Numbered from the stretch's first letter, positions 1 to 4,561 are shown. The stretch is 13,585 nt of DNA from a bacterium UBA6025 (GCA_002429375.1 DIZP01000056.1:1-13585); one strand, 5' to 3'. Translations and numbers: made by a program. The notes: generated by a model not told the origin, from the sequence alone.

Positions 1-15
1 TTTAGACGGATGACC

Positions 16-50
16 AAAAAAGTTAGAGCTCTTTATTCCCACCAATAAAG
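16..50 (-). terminator. possible weak terminator after the HD-domain gene
   Basis: Read on the minus strand, a 7-bp hairpin (CTTTATT / AATAAAG, loop of 6, positions 31-50) is followed about ten bases later by a run of seven T (15-21). The distance from stem to T-run is larger than usual and the stem is AT-rich, so this is only a candidate end for the leftward unit. I see no gene in positions 1-100. Confidence 0.25.
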
Positions 51-100
51 CAGCCCACCTGATTTAACGACAGGCCACAATTGAGAATAAACCTTAAAAC

Positions 101-688
101 TTAAGATTTATCGAGCTTCGATTGAAGTACTTCAACCAGTTCGGAAAGTTGGTTAATCAATTCCGCTGGGACACTTCGTTTTGTCACAACGGCAAGGATT
201 GACTCGTACCACCATAACTGGTCGGCGGCATTTCGGGTTGAGAAGCGGTCCCACAAGCTATCACCGTGGGTCTCGTAGTCAACTAGGATTGACACCAAGT
301 TGTGAATCTTATCCGAGGTACTGACGATTACCGCCTCCTCGCTAGCTTCATTTTCGAGATGACTGAGGTAGGCCTTGGAGCGTTCATGCCAATCTCTGAG
401 CGAATCGTCTTTGGTGACATCTTTCACCATGGCGACCATTCGATTGCCGAAGTCGGTACGCATTGTCTGCTCGTCATAAATACTAGTGTCGACATCCTCA
501 AGAACGTCGTGTAGCAGGCAGGCAATTAGCACGTCTTCGTCGTCCGTGACATTACTGGCAATCAGCATGACGCCAAAAGGGTGAATGATATAGGGAATAT
601 TACTCCCTTTTCTGTGTTGCAGCTGCTGTTCATGCGCCCAGGCTGCTATCCGTATCGCCTTGTCGAGTCTGTGGGTATAACTAATCAT
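101..688 (-). CDS. HD-domain alarmone hydrolase-like protein (SpoT/Mesh1 type)
   Basis: A 195-aa protein with the HD phosphohydrolase layout of the RelA/SpoT hydrolase domain, which removes pyrophosphate from (p)ppGpp with a metal ion. The visible motifs follow the order known for Mesh1-type small alarmone hydrolases: Arg26-Lys-Gly near the N terminus, His36 in a YIIHPFGV segment, His60-Asp61 in LLHDVLED with Glu64-Asp65, and Asp126 to Asn130 in SDKIHN. The length is close to a lone hydrolase domain. No synthetase, TGS or ACT domain is attached. The protein is predicted cytosolic. It lies 16 bases after a 57-aa membrane protein gene, so the two are probably co-transcribed. The substrate is inferred from motif order; another nucleotide phosphohydrolase is possible. 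The HD fold is secure and the alarmone role is moderately likely. Confidence 0.75.
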   Translation of the reverse strand: MISYTHRLDKAIRIAAWAHEQQLQHRKGSNIPYIIHPFGVMLIASNVTDDEDVLIACLLHDVLEDVDTSIYDEQTMRTDFGNRMVAMVKDVTKDDSLRDWHERSKAYLSHLENEASEEAVIVSTSDKIHNLVSILVDYETHGDSLWDRFSTRNAADQLWWYESILAVVTKRSVPAELINQLSELVEVLQSKLDKS

Positions 689-704
689 TTTTGGCTTTCG
701 TCAC

Positions 705-878
705 TTAAAACACCAAGTGCAAGTTTATTCCCAACAGTAAAAGTGGCCATAAGATTACCGCCAGTGCAGCTGAGAGGAGGTGGGGGATTGACCCCAAATC
801 GCTCAGGTAGCCCTGATTACTGGCTATCACTACTCCCACTATAAAATATATAATGCCACCGATTGAAAATCGTCCCAT
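705..878 (-). CDS. 57-aa membrane protein, unknown function
   Basis: A short reading frame that a length-filtered gene finder would miss. It encodes 57 residues with two hydrophobic segments: about residues 6-20 (IGGIIYFIVGVVIAS) and 33-52 (ending AVILWPLLLLGI), joined by a short polar turn. Two membrane passes with little else are expected. A good Shine-Dalgarno sequence (AAAGGTGG) sits just upstream of the ATG on the minus strand, and a TATAAT box lies at 962-967. The gene ends 16 bases before the HD-domain gene, suggesting an operon. The start, the ribosome site and the spacing support a real gene. I cannot assign a function. Confidence 0.75.
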   Translation of the reverse strand: MGRFSIGGIIYFIVGVVIASNQGYLSDLGSIPHLLSAALAVILWPLLLLGINLHLVF

Positions 879-906
879 AAGCCACCTTTCTTATTACGTT
901 GCCTCT

Positions 907-918
907 ATACTTAAGTAT
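907..918. repeat. 12-bp perfect palindrome upstream of the 57-aa gene
   Basis: ATACTTAAGTAT is a perfect palindrome between the putative -10 box (962-967) and the ribosome site of the 57-aa gene. It could be an operator or chance in AT-rich DNA. Confidence 0.3.
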
Positions 919-961
919 GGGCTGAGATTAGCTGAATAACAATAGCTCACCATTTGACTCG

Positions 962-967
962 ATTATA
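962..967 (-). promoter_or_regulatory. -10 box for the 57-aa gene / HD-gene unit
   Basis: A perfect TATAAT on the minus strand, about 85 bases upstream of the 57-aa gene. No convincing -35 box is seen at 16-18 bp. The predicted start is near 955. The region 879-1005 otherwise holds only palindromes and a possible 19-codon leader frame (894-953). Confidence 0.4.
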
Positions 968-981
968 TCTATGAATAATGG

Positions 982-997
982 CTGACTGCTCAGTCAG
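982..997. repeat. inverted repeat after the leftward rhodanese pair
   Basis: CTGACTG and CAGTCAG are separated by two bases, just beyond the stop of the 104-aa rhodanese. It may end that transcript, but no T-run follows on the minus strand, so a terminator role is weak. Confidence 0.3.
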
Positions 998-1005
998 TTC
1001 AGAAA

Positions 1006-1320
1006 CTACTCAATAATACCGCCGCCAGCCTGCCAGTCGCGGAGTCCGCCGAGGTTTTCTGCGACAAAACCTCGTTGCTTCAAATAACTCGCCGCCATCG
1101 AGGCACGTGCACCAGAAGCGCAGTAGAAATAGACTTTCTTCGCTGTATCTTTGGTCGGTAATTCCCCCTTGAGAATCCGCTCGACCGAAAGATGCAGCGC
1201 GTTCTGGGCGTGACCACTGTCCCATTCGTCATTTCCCCGAACATCAATCAACAGCGCCTCGTGATTGAGCACCTCTCGAGTTACTTCAGCCGCGTCAACC
1301 TTTTTCCCAAATCCAAACAT
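1006..1320 (-). CDS. single-domain rhodanese (sulphurtransferase)
   Basis: A 104-aa, GlpE-sized rhodanese. Rhodaneses carry a sulphane sulphur as a persulphide on one cysteine and pass it to thiols, cyanide or proteins. The landmarks are LLIDVRGNDEWDSGHAQNAL (residues 23-42, the usual DVR..EF..GHI.GA motif) and the active loop YCASGARAS with Cys67 as the persulphide residue. There is no signal peptide, so it is cytosolic. It is preceded by a second rhodanese gene 20 bases upstream on the same strand and has its own Shine-Dalgarno site (AAAAGGAA), so the two form an operon. Their joint promoter faces the Fur-family gene. The true sulphur donor and acceptor cannot be read from sequence. Confidence 0.9.
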   Translation of the reverse strand: MFGFGKKVDAAEVTREVLNHEALLIDVRGNDEWDSGHAQNALHLSVERILKGELPTKDTAKKVYFYCASGARASMAASYLKQRGFVAENLGGLRDWQAGGGIIE

Positions 1321-1340
1321 ATCTCTTGTTCCTTTTGTCG

Positions 1341-1601
1341 TTACACGCCGTACTTGGCGCGGACCTGATCTTTATTTACTCCGTTGACAAGGTTCGTAAA
1401 CCCAAATTGTCTCAACATGTTGATTGAGGCGTTCGAGCGACTACCCGACAAACAATACAAGACGAGCTCGGTATCTTTCGGGACGCCGGTTAAAGCCTTG
1501 GCCCCTTGCATAATCTGTACAGGCGGCACGTTCAGCGCGCCGGTAACGTGACCGCGGGCAAACTCCGATGGTTCTCGGACGTCTATAAATAGTCTCTTCA
1601 T
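1341..1601 (-). CDS. single-domain rhodanese (short form)
   Basis: An 86-aa rhodanese counted from the ATG at 1601. The open frame reaches back to 1679, but that longer start would overlap the divergent Fur gene and lie upstream of the predicted transcription start (about 1627), and it would add Cys-rich residues unlike the family. Three in-frame ATGs (1601, 1607, 1613) are possible; the domain begins at MKRLFIDVREPSEF, and a weak GGA lies just upstream. The motifs are DVREPSEFARGHVTGALNVP and the active loop YCLSGSRSN with Cys50. The protein is cytosolic. It is the first gene of the leftward arm, 20 bases before the second rhodanese. Probably a thiosulphate:thiol sulphurtransferase or persulphide carrier. 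Confidence 0.85.
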   Translation of the reverse strand: MKRLFIDVREPSEFARGHVTGALNVPPVQIMQGAKALTGVPKDTELVLYCLSGSRSNASINMLRQFGFTNLVNGVNKDQVRAKYGV

Positions 1602-1633
1602 TATCATTATCATTCCGATTAGTTTATCTACCC

Positions 1634-1663
1634 ATTGTATTATTAATGTAAACGATTTACAAT
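1634..1663. promoter_or_regulatory. face-to-face divergent promoters with Fur/PerR-like operators
   Basis: This 30-bp stretch begins ATTGTA and ends TACAAT, so it reads as a promoter both ways. Rightward: TTGTAT (1635-1640), 17 bp, TACAAT (1658-1663), with the start falling on the fur ATG at 1670. Leftward: TTGTAA (1657-1662), 17 bp, TACAAT (1634-1639), with the start near 1627. Two overlapping palindromes lie inside. TGTAAACGATTTACA (1647-1661) matches in 6 of 7 paired positions, in the 7-1-7 layout of Fur-family boxes. TTGTATTATTAATGTAA (1635-1651) matches in 6 of 8. A regulator bound here would block both promoters, so autoregulation and shared control are inferred. Confidence 0.65.
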
Positions 1664-1669
1664 AACAAC

Positions 1670-2062
1670 ATGAAGCCAAGCCGTGATACCAAGTACAGCA
1701 AAGAGTTACTATCTGCTATCGGTGACCTCGGCCATGCGACGAATGCCGAGCTGCTGGTTCAGCTGCGGTCGGTCTTTCCAGAGGTGAGCGCCACGACAGT
1801 GCACCGCGCGACCGCGCGGCTTGCAGACCGAGGTAAAGTACTCGAGGCACCCGTCAGCAAGCACGGTTGCCTGCGCTATGACTCAACAACGACACCCCAC
1901 GATCATTTTATTTGCAGTGTTTGCGATGGCATACGAAATATCAATATCGCGGCGGACATCTTACCGATGGTCAGCAGCGCACTGGGTGGCTGCAAAATTA
2001 CCGGCAAATTGGTGATTTACGGAACATGTGAGCGATGTTTAAACAGGAAGGTGACAGTATGA
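1670..2062 (+). CDS. Fur/PerR-family transcriptional regulator
   Basis: A 130-aa protein with the two-part Fur architecture. The N-terminal winged helix includes a recognition helix at about residues 40-55 (SATTVHRATARLADRGKV). The C-terminal dimer and metal domain contains PHDHFICSVCDGI and ends with YGTCERC. Cys82/Cys85 and Cys120/Cys123 form the usual structural zinc site. By alignment from memory with Bacillus PerR, His22, Asp71, His77 and His79 match sensing-site ligands, while the fifth position is Asn90 instead of Asp. This points to a PerR-like metal or peroxide sensor, though the exact signal is open. There is no Shine-Dalgarno sequence; the ATG is six bases past a TACAAT box, suggesting a leaderless message. 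The TGA stop overlaps the next gene's ATG (ATGA). Confidence 0.9.
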   Translation: MKPSRDTKYSKELLSAIGDLGHATNAELLVQLRSVFPEVSATTVHRATARLADRGKVLEAPVSKHGCLRYDSTTTPHDHFICSVCDGIRNINIAADILPMVSSALGGCKITGKLVIYGTCERCLNRKVTV

Positions 2063-2454
2063 GAATAGCTATCGTAGCAGCTGTAGTGGCGCTATTGGGT
2101 ACGCTACTATTTGTGTTTGCGGCTAACAATCAGTCAGCTAGCACTTTGACAAAAAAGCTATCTATAGCGACCATACAATCCGACGTAAAAACAGGGGCTC
2201 AGCTCATCGACGTTCGAACACCTGAGGAATACAACGCGGGCTTCATTCAAGGAGCGATCAACGTTCCGCTCGCCAGTATCCAATCGGGGCAACTGCCAAC
2301 GGCGACAAAGGACAAAAAAATATATCTTTATTGCCATAGCGGTAATAGGGCAGGCCAAGCGAAAATTATATTAGAACAAGCGGGTTATACGAACGTTACC
2401 AATCTTGGTGGTATAGATGACGTTGTGACGCTCGGTGGCAAACAGATTAAGTAA
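2059..2454 (+). CDS. membrane-anchored rhodanese
   Basis: A 131-aa protein from the ATG at 2059. An upstream in-frame ATG (2035) is less likely, because the AGGAAGGTG ribosome site lies inside that extension and 2059 overlaps the fur stop as ATGA, typical of translational coupling. Residues 3-22 are one hydrophobic helix (uncleaved anchor or signal). The rest is a rhodanese domain with LIDVRTPEEYNAGFIQGAINVP and active loop YCHSGNRAG, Cys92 being the persulphide residue. The domain is predicted to lie outside the membrane, unlike the two rhodaneses of the leftward arm. It is the middle gene of the fur-rhodanese-glutaredoxin operon, so sulphur transfer or redox repair at the cell surface is a reasonable inference. 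Confidence 0.9.
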   Translation: MRIAIVAAVVALLGTLLFVFAANNQSASTLTKKLSIATIQSDVKTGAQLIDVRTPEEYNAGFIQGAINVPLASIQSGQLPTATKDKKIYLYCHSGNRAGQAKIILEQAGYTNVTNLGGIDDVVTLGGKQIK

Positions 2455-2469
2455 AGGGGTAATAAAAAG

Positions 2470-2724
2470 ATGAAAATAACAATTTACAGTACCAAAACCT
2501 GCGGCTACTGCCACGCGCTTAAGGCGTGGTTGCAAGACAAGCAAATAGACTTCACCGACTACAGTGTCGACATCAATCCAATTGCTGCCCAAAATATGGT
2601 GCGGATTAGTGGACAGATGGGCGTACCTTTTAGCGTCATCGAAAAAGATAACGGCTCAACAGTTAACATTCTCGGCTTTGACAGACAACGGTTTTCAACC
2701 GAGCTAGGAATTAAGCGGTTCTAG
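2470..2724 (+). CDS. glutaredoxin-like / NrdH-like thiol oxidoreductase
   Basis: An 84-aa thioredoxin-fold protein of glutaredoxin size. Its active site is Cys11-Gly-Tyr-Cys14 in TKTCGYCHALK, and MGVPFSVIE (about residues 50-58) carries the cis-proline after helix 2. It would reduce disulphides or mixed disulphides in the cytosol. The electron donor (glutathione, mycothiol-like thiol or thioredoxin reductase) cannot be told from the sequence. It starts 15 bases after the membrane rhodanese gene, with AAAGGGG upstream, and is the last gene of the operon. Pairing with rhodaneses under a Fur-family regulator fits reduction of protein persulphides or an oxidative-stress response. Confidence 0.9.
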   Translation: MKITIYSTKTCGYCHALKAWLQDKQIDFTDYSVDINPIAAQNMVRISGQMGVPFSVIEKDNGSTVNILGFDRQRFSTELGIKRF

Positions 2725-2731
2725 TACAAAC

Positions 2732-2749
2732 AGCTGTATTAAAACAGCT
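2732..2749 (+). terminator. possible hairpin after the glutaredoxin gene
   Basis: AGCTGT and ACAGCT form a 6-bp stem with a 6-base loop, shortly after the stop. No T-run follows, so termination may be incomplete. Confidence 0.3.
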
Positions 2750-2786
2750 TCCTGCACCATTCTCTCGAGACTCAACTCTTGTAATG

Positions 2787-2795
2787 TGTTATGAT
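2787..2795 (+). promoter_or_regulatory. extended -10 promoter of the 25-aa peptide gene
   Basis: TGTTATGAT fits the extended -10 form TGnTATAAT with one mismatch. A second possible -10 (TACAAT, 2804-2809) follows, with TTGTAA at 2779-2784 as a distant -35. Either would give a short leader including the GGATG ribosome site. Confidence 0.5.
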
Positions 2796-2829
2796 TAGAT
2801 AAATACAATAAGTGATTGGATGACAAATT

Positions 2830-2907
2830 ATGGCTAAACACAAGAACTGGCACGGCGCAACACGCAAACGCCTTTTGAAGAAAAAGCTCAAAGCTGAGAA
2901 AAAGTAA
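2830..2907 (+). CDS. 25-aa highly basic peptide, possibly ribosome-associated
   Basis: A very small gene below usual length cut-offs. The product starts MAKHKNWHGATRKR and ends in a Lys-rich helix (LLKKKLKAEKK); well over a third of its residues are Lys or Arg. It has a GGA ribosome site nine bases upstream, its own -10 box and a strong terminator 29 bases after the stop. This complete single-gene unit argues that it is expressed. Peptides of this size and charge are typical of small ribosomal proteins (bTHX, bS22 or the AURKAIP1/COX24-like group). I infer RNA or ribosome binding from composition only and cannot name the family with certainty. Confidence 0.7.
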   Translation: MAKHKNWHGATRKRLLKKKLKAEKK

Positions 2908-2935
2908 CAGCCAAAAAAGACGAAACGTACGTCAT

Positions 2936-2963
2936 AAAACTGAGTCCATCTGGACTCAGTTTT
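2936..2963. terminator. strong bidirectional rho-independent terminator
   Basis: A perfect 12-bp stem (AAAACTGAGTCC / GGACTCAGTTTT) with loop ATCT is followed by ATTT on the plus strand and by TTTTAT on the minus strand. It ends the 25-aa peptide gene from the left and can also stop transcription coming leftward from the SemiSWEET gene. Confidence 0.92.
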
Positions 2964-2967
2964 ATTT

Positions 2968-3000
2968 GGCTGGGGTTAGTGGATGTGTTCCAGGAAGATT
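2968..3000 (+). repeat. 33-bp near-repeat, copy 1
   Basis: It matches 3518-3550 at 30 of 33 positions, the first 18 (GGCTGGGGTTAGTGGATG) being identical. One frame reads LGLVDVFQED. It lies just after the terminator and downstream of the SemiSWEET gene. The rest of 2964-3076 shows no gene. Confidence 0.6.
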
Positions 3001-3076
3001 GTTGTATTTTTGTTTTTTCCAATTATTAACTAAGCAATGCCTGCATGCCGTTAACAAGAAGCCTGTTGCGCTAATT

Positions 3077-3412
3077 TTAAGCGAAAATAATAGCGCCGAC
3101 TACAACAACGGAATACATAACTGTACTGATCGAATATGTAATAATTATAGGTTTGTCATTATGCACTATCCCGTAAACTAGCAACAACGCCGCAGCTGCT
3201 ACATAATACGACCAAGAAAAAACTGATACGCCACCCGCATCGCGACCTATCCATATCACCAATACTTGCGGTAACGTCGCCACGGCATTAAACATACCAA
3301 ACAGAATGACTAGCCTGTCTAGCAAATTAATCCACCGATCTGGATGTGGGTATTTTTGTTTTTTTTGATAAATACGCTTACGGATACTGATGTGATGAAT
3401 TGGGTGCGACAT
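3077..3412 (-). CDS. SemiSWEET / PQ-loop family membrane protein
   Basis: A 111-aa protein with three predicted membrane helices (about residues 33-55, 64-84 and 88-110). The signature Pro48-Gln49 lies in the first helix (AVATLPQVLVIW), followed by the polar loop GRDAGGVSVFSWSYY. This is the three-helix bundle of SemiSWEET and related PQ-loop proteins, which dimerise and, in characterised members, carry sugars by facilitated diffusion. Residues 1-32 form a His- and Lys-rich cytosolic N terminus that is longer than in a minimal SemiSWEET. The substrate is unknown. An AGGTAAGAG ribosome site precedes the ATG on the minus strand, and a weak GATAAT box lies at 3432-3437, so it probably has its own promoter. 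Confidence 0.8.
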   Translation of the reverse strand: MSHPIHHISIRKRIYQKKQKYPHPDRWINLLDRLVILFGMFNAVATLPQVLVIWIGRDAGGVSVFSWSYYVAAAALLLVYGIVHNDKPIIITYSISTVMYSVVVVGAIIFA

Positions 3413-3471
3413 ATTGTTCTCTTACCTACGGATTATCTTAACATAACCGCTATTAGAGAACTAGGCCGAGG

Positions 3472-3565
3472 GTGACGAACAGTGGCCCAGATAACCACAT
3501 GCCTACCACATACAGTCGGCTGGGGTTAGTGGATGCGTTTCAGGAAGAATTAGAAAATCCTACGC
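3472..3565 (+). pseudogene. possible coding remnant containing the 33-bp repeat copy 2
   Basis: From a GTG at 3472 (or an ATG at 3499) an open frame reads MPTTYSRLGLVDAFQEELEN and continues into the 3' end of the opposite-strand methyltransferase gene, ending at 3702. Beyond 3566 it is antisense to a clear gene. The 3499-3565 part shares the peptide LGLVDxFQE with the other repeat copy (2968-3000), and one of the three differences is silent in that frame (TTC/TTT). I suspect a remnant of a lost gene. I recognise no family, and no ribosome site is convincing. The rest of 3413-3565 holds only the leader of the SemiSWEET gene. Confidence 0.25.
3518..3550 (+). repeat. 33-bp near-repeat, copy 2
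   Basis: The partner of 2968-3000 in the same orientation. The two copies bracket the SemiSWEET gene and lie 550 bp apart. Confidence 0.6.
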
Positions 3566-4120
3566 CTAATATACATAAGGTATTAGCATCTTTACCGTGC
3601 GACTATATGACAAATATTGATTTGGGAATTGCTTTTGCAGCACAGCTTCTTCTTGTCTGCTTTTTACCGCCAAACCAAATACAAAAAATATTAAACATAT
3701 GAATCCAAATACTTGCCCCAGAACCAGGCATGAGCCCAGTATTGCTAATAGTCCTCCAAAATATATTGGATGCCTTACCAGCGAATAGGGTCCAGCCATA
3801 ACCAGACTATGTTCTTTTTGGACCATCACTTTACCGCTCCAGTTTGTGCCTAAAGCTACACGAGCCCAAATCGCAAAATATACACCGGTGGCAGCAAAAA
3901 ATATCCCAGCGGCATTCAACAAACTGTTATTCTCGTAGAGTTTGACAGAAAACGACCCACCGAAGAAGAGTGGTAGATATACGATCAATGATGAGCCTAT
4001 TAATTTTACGAAAGAAAATGTTTCAGACTGTAGTGTAGATTTGCTGTCAACCTGACCGGCAACTAGCCAGAAGAGTATCAACGCTAACCATAAACCGAGA
4101 GTGATAAAAATATATTCCAT
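3566..4120 (-). CDS. isoprenylcysteine carboxyl methyltransferase (ICMT)/PEMT-like membrane methyltransferase
   Basis: A 184-aa integral membrane protein with about five hydrophobic segments (roughly residues 4-22, 36-54, 66-88, 119-137 and 139-153). The C-terminal half has the ICMT/phospholipid-methyltransferase signature: GPYSLVRHPIYFGG (110-123, with Arg116-His117-Pro118), then a Glu157-Glu158 pair followed by a conserved F....Y..Y spacing. These elements form the S-adenosylmethionine pocket in this superfamily. Bacteria do not usually prenylate proteins, so the substrate is unknown and could be a lipid or small isoprenoid acid. An AGGAA ribosome site sits five bases before the ATG, and a TATACT box lies at 4141-4146. 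Confidence 0.85.
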   Translation of the reverse strand: MEYIFITLGLWLALILFWLVAGQVDSKSTLQSETFSFVKLIGSSLIVYLPLFFGGSFSVKLYENNSLLNAAGIFFAATGVYFAIWARVALGTNWSGKVMVQKEHSLVMAGPYSLVRHPIYFGGLLAILGSCLVLGQVFGFICLIFFVFGLAVKSRQEEAVLQKQFPNQYLSYSRTVKMLIPYVY

Positions 4121-4140
4121 TGTTATTCCTGACTAAGACA

Positions 4141-4146
4141 AGTATA
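4141..4146 (-). promoter_or_regulatory. -10 box for the ICMT-like gene
   Basis: TATACT on the minus strand, 20 bases before the ATG, giving a leader of about 14 bases that contains the AGGAA site. No clear -35 box is seen. Confidence 0.45.
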
Positions 4147-4203
4147 ACCTTTTGCTTAAAAAACAAAAGATAACAATTCCTCGTTACCTTAAGCATAATC
4201 AAT

Positions 4204-4226
4204 TTGGCTGGGATGGAGGGATTCGA
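4204..4226 (-). repeat. 23-bp direct repeat of the tRNA-Gln 3' end (att-like)
   Basis: These bases are identical to 4384-4406, which cover the CCA tail, discriminator, acceptor 3' strand, T-stem 3' strand and most of the T-loop of tRNA-Gln. Past this point the T-stem cannot form (a CGAAT sequence faces CCCTC), so this is a partial copy and not a second tRNA. Duplicated tRNA 3' ends typically mark integrase attachment sites. Confidence 0.75.
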
Positions 4227-4353
4227 CATTCGTGCTCCGCTCTCGGGCTAAAGCCCTGTCGCTCCGGCCAAGCAATGATTTCTCACACTGCCGGGTGGCA
4301 GTGTTCACCCCGAATTATTCGGGGCTTCGAATCACTCCAAGCCCGTGACAAGC
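4227..4353. repeat. hairpin-rich non-coding segment between tRNA-derived repeats
   Basis: Three perfect short hairpins follow one another: GGGC-TAAA-GCCC (4245-4256), ACACTGCC-GGGT-GGCAGTGT (4285-4304) and CCCCGAA-TTA-TTCGGGG (4308-4324). A further GGGCTT/AAGCCC pairing (4322-4344) is an alternative to the third. Two CTCCG blocks also occur (4234-4238, 4262-4266). No believable protein frame is present. It may be an integrated remnant, a small RNA, or a repeated tRNA-associated unit. Confidence 0.5.
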
Positions 4354-4378
4354 AAAAACTCGACCAAAAGGTCGAGCT
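4354..4378 (-). terminator. rho-independent terminator of tRNA-Gln
   Basis: On the minus strand, CTCGACC-TTTT-GGTCGAG (4359-4376) is followed directly by TTTTT (4354-4358), six bases after the tRNA CCA. Confidence 0.85.
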
Positions 4379-4384
4379 TATGCT

Positions 4385-4459
4385 TGGCTGGGATGGAGGG
4401 ATTCGAACCCCCGAATACTGGTACCAGAAACCAGCGCCTTACCACTTGGCCACATCCCA
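4385..4459 (-). tRNA. tRNA-Gln (anticodon CTG)
   Basis: A 75-base cloverleaf with encoded CCA. The acceptor is TGGGATG/CATCCCA, with the weak first T-A pair and discriminator G73 known from tRNA-Gln. The D-arm is GCC-AAGTGGTAA-GGC. The anticodon arm is CTGGT-TTCTGGT-ACCAG with anticodon CTG, which reads CAG codons. The variable loop is TATTC, and the T-arm GGGGG-TTCGAAT-CCCTC has one G-T pair. A terminator follows. The promoter is shared space with the divergent methyltransferase gene. Confidence 0.96.
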
Positions 4460-4530
4460 TTAGCAGCGTGACTGTTTTGGATTGTGACGATACGCGTTTA
4501 ACACTTTACGACATAACCAAAACATGGGTA

Positions 4531-4539
4531 ATTATACCA
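4531..4539 (-). promoter_or_regulatory. extended -10 promoter of tRNA-Gln
   Basis: TGGTATAAT on the minus strand is a perfect extended -10 box. The predicted start is near 4524, about 65 bases before the mature tRNA end. Confidence 0.6.
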
Positions 4540-4549
4540 TGACATCAGG

Positions 4550-4555
4550 TATACT
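4550..4555 (+). promoter_or_regulatory. -10 box placing the methyltransferase ATG at +1
   Basis: TATACT is followed by exactly six bases (GGATAG) and then the ATG, so transcription would start on the start codon. GGAT within the gap could alternatively act as a ribosome site for a longer message. No -35 box is evident. Confidence 0.5.
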
Positions 4556-4561
4556 GGATAG

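Noticed and set aside
581..844. Plus-strand open frame of 87 codons
   Set aside because: It is antisense to the HD gene and the 57-aa membrane gene, both of which have better motif or ribosome-site support.
1602..1679. Upstream extension of the short rhodanese (start at 1679)
   Set aside because: It overlaps the divergent fur start, lies upstream of the predicted leftward transcription start, and adds residues foreign to the family.
2035..2058. Upstream start for the membrane rhodanese
   Set aside because: The ribosome site lies within the extension, and the ATG at 2059 overlaps the fur stop as ATGA and opens directly on the anchor helix.
2060..2062. UGA read as an amino acid (alternative code)
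   Set aside because: TGA ends the Fur gene where the next gene begins as ATGA, and no gene here needs in-frame TGA read-through.
2966..3181. Plus-strand open frame of 71 codons
   Set aside because: It overlaps the 3' end of the SemiSWEET gene on the other strand and has no ribosome site or plausible composition.
4204..4300. A second complete tRNA
   Set aside because: Only the 3' end matches; no T-stem, anticodon arm or acceptor partner can be folded.
4152..4463. Plus-strand open frame of 103 codons across the tRNA
   Set aside because: It is antisense to tRNA-Gln and its partial copy; WDGGIR-type peptides are a common artefact of tRNA antisense translation.
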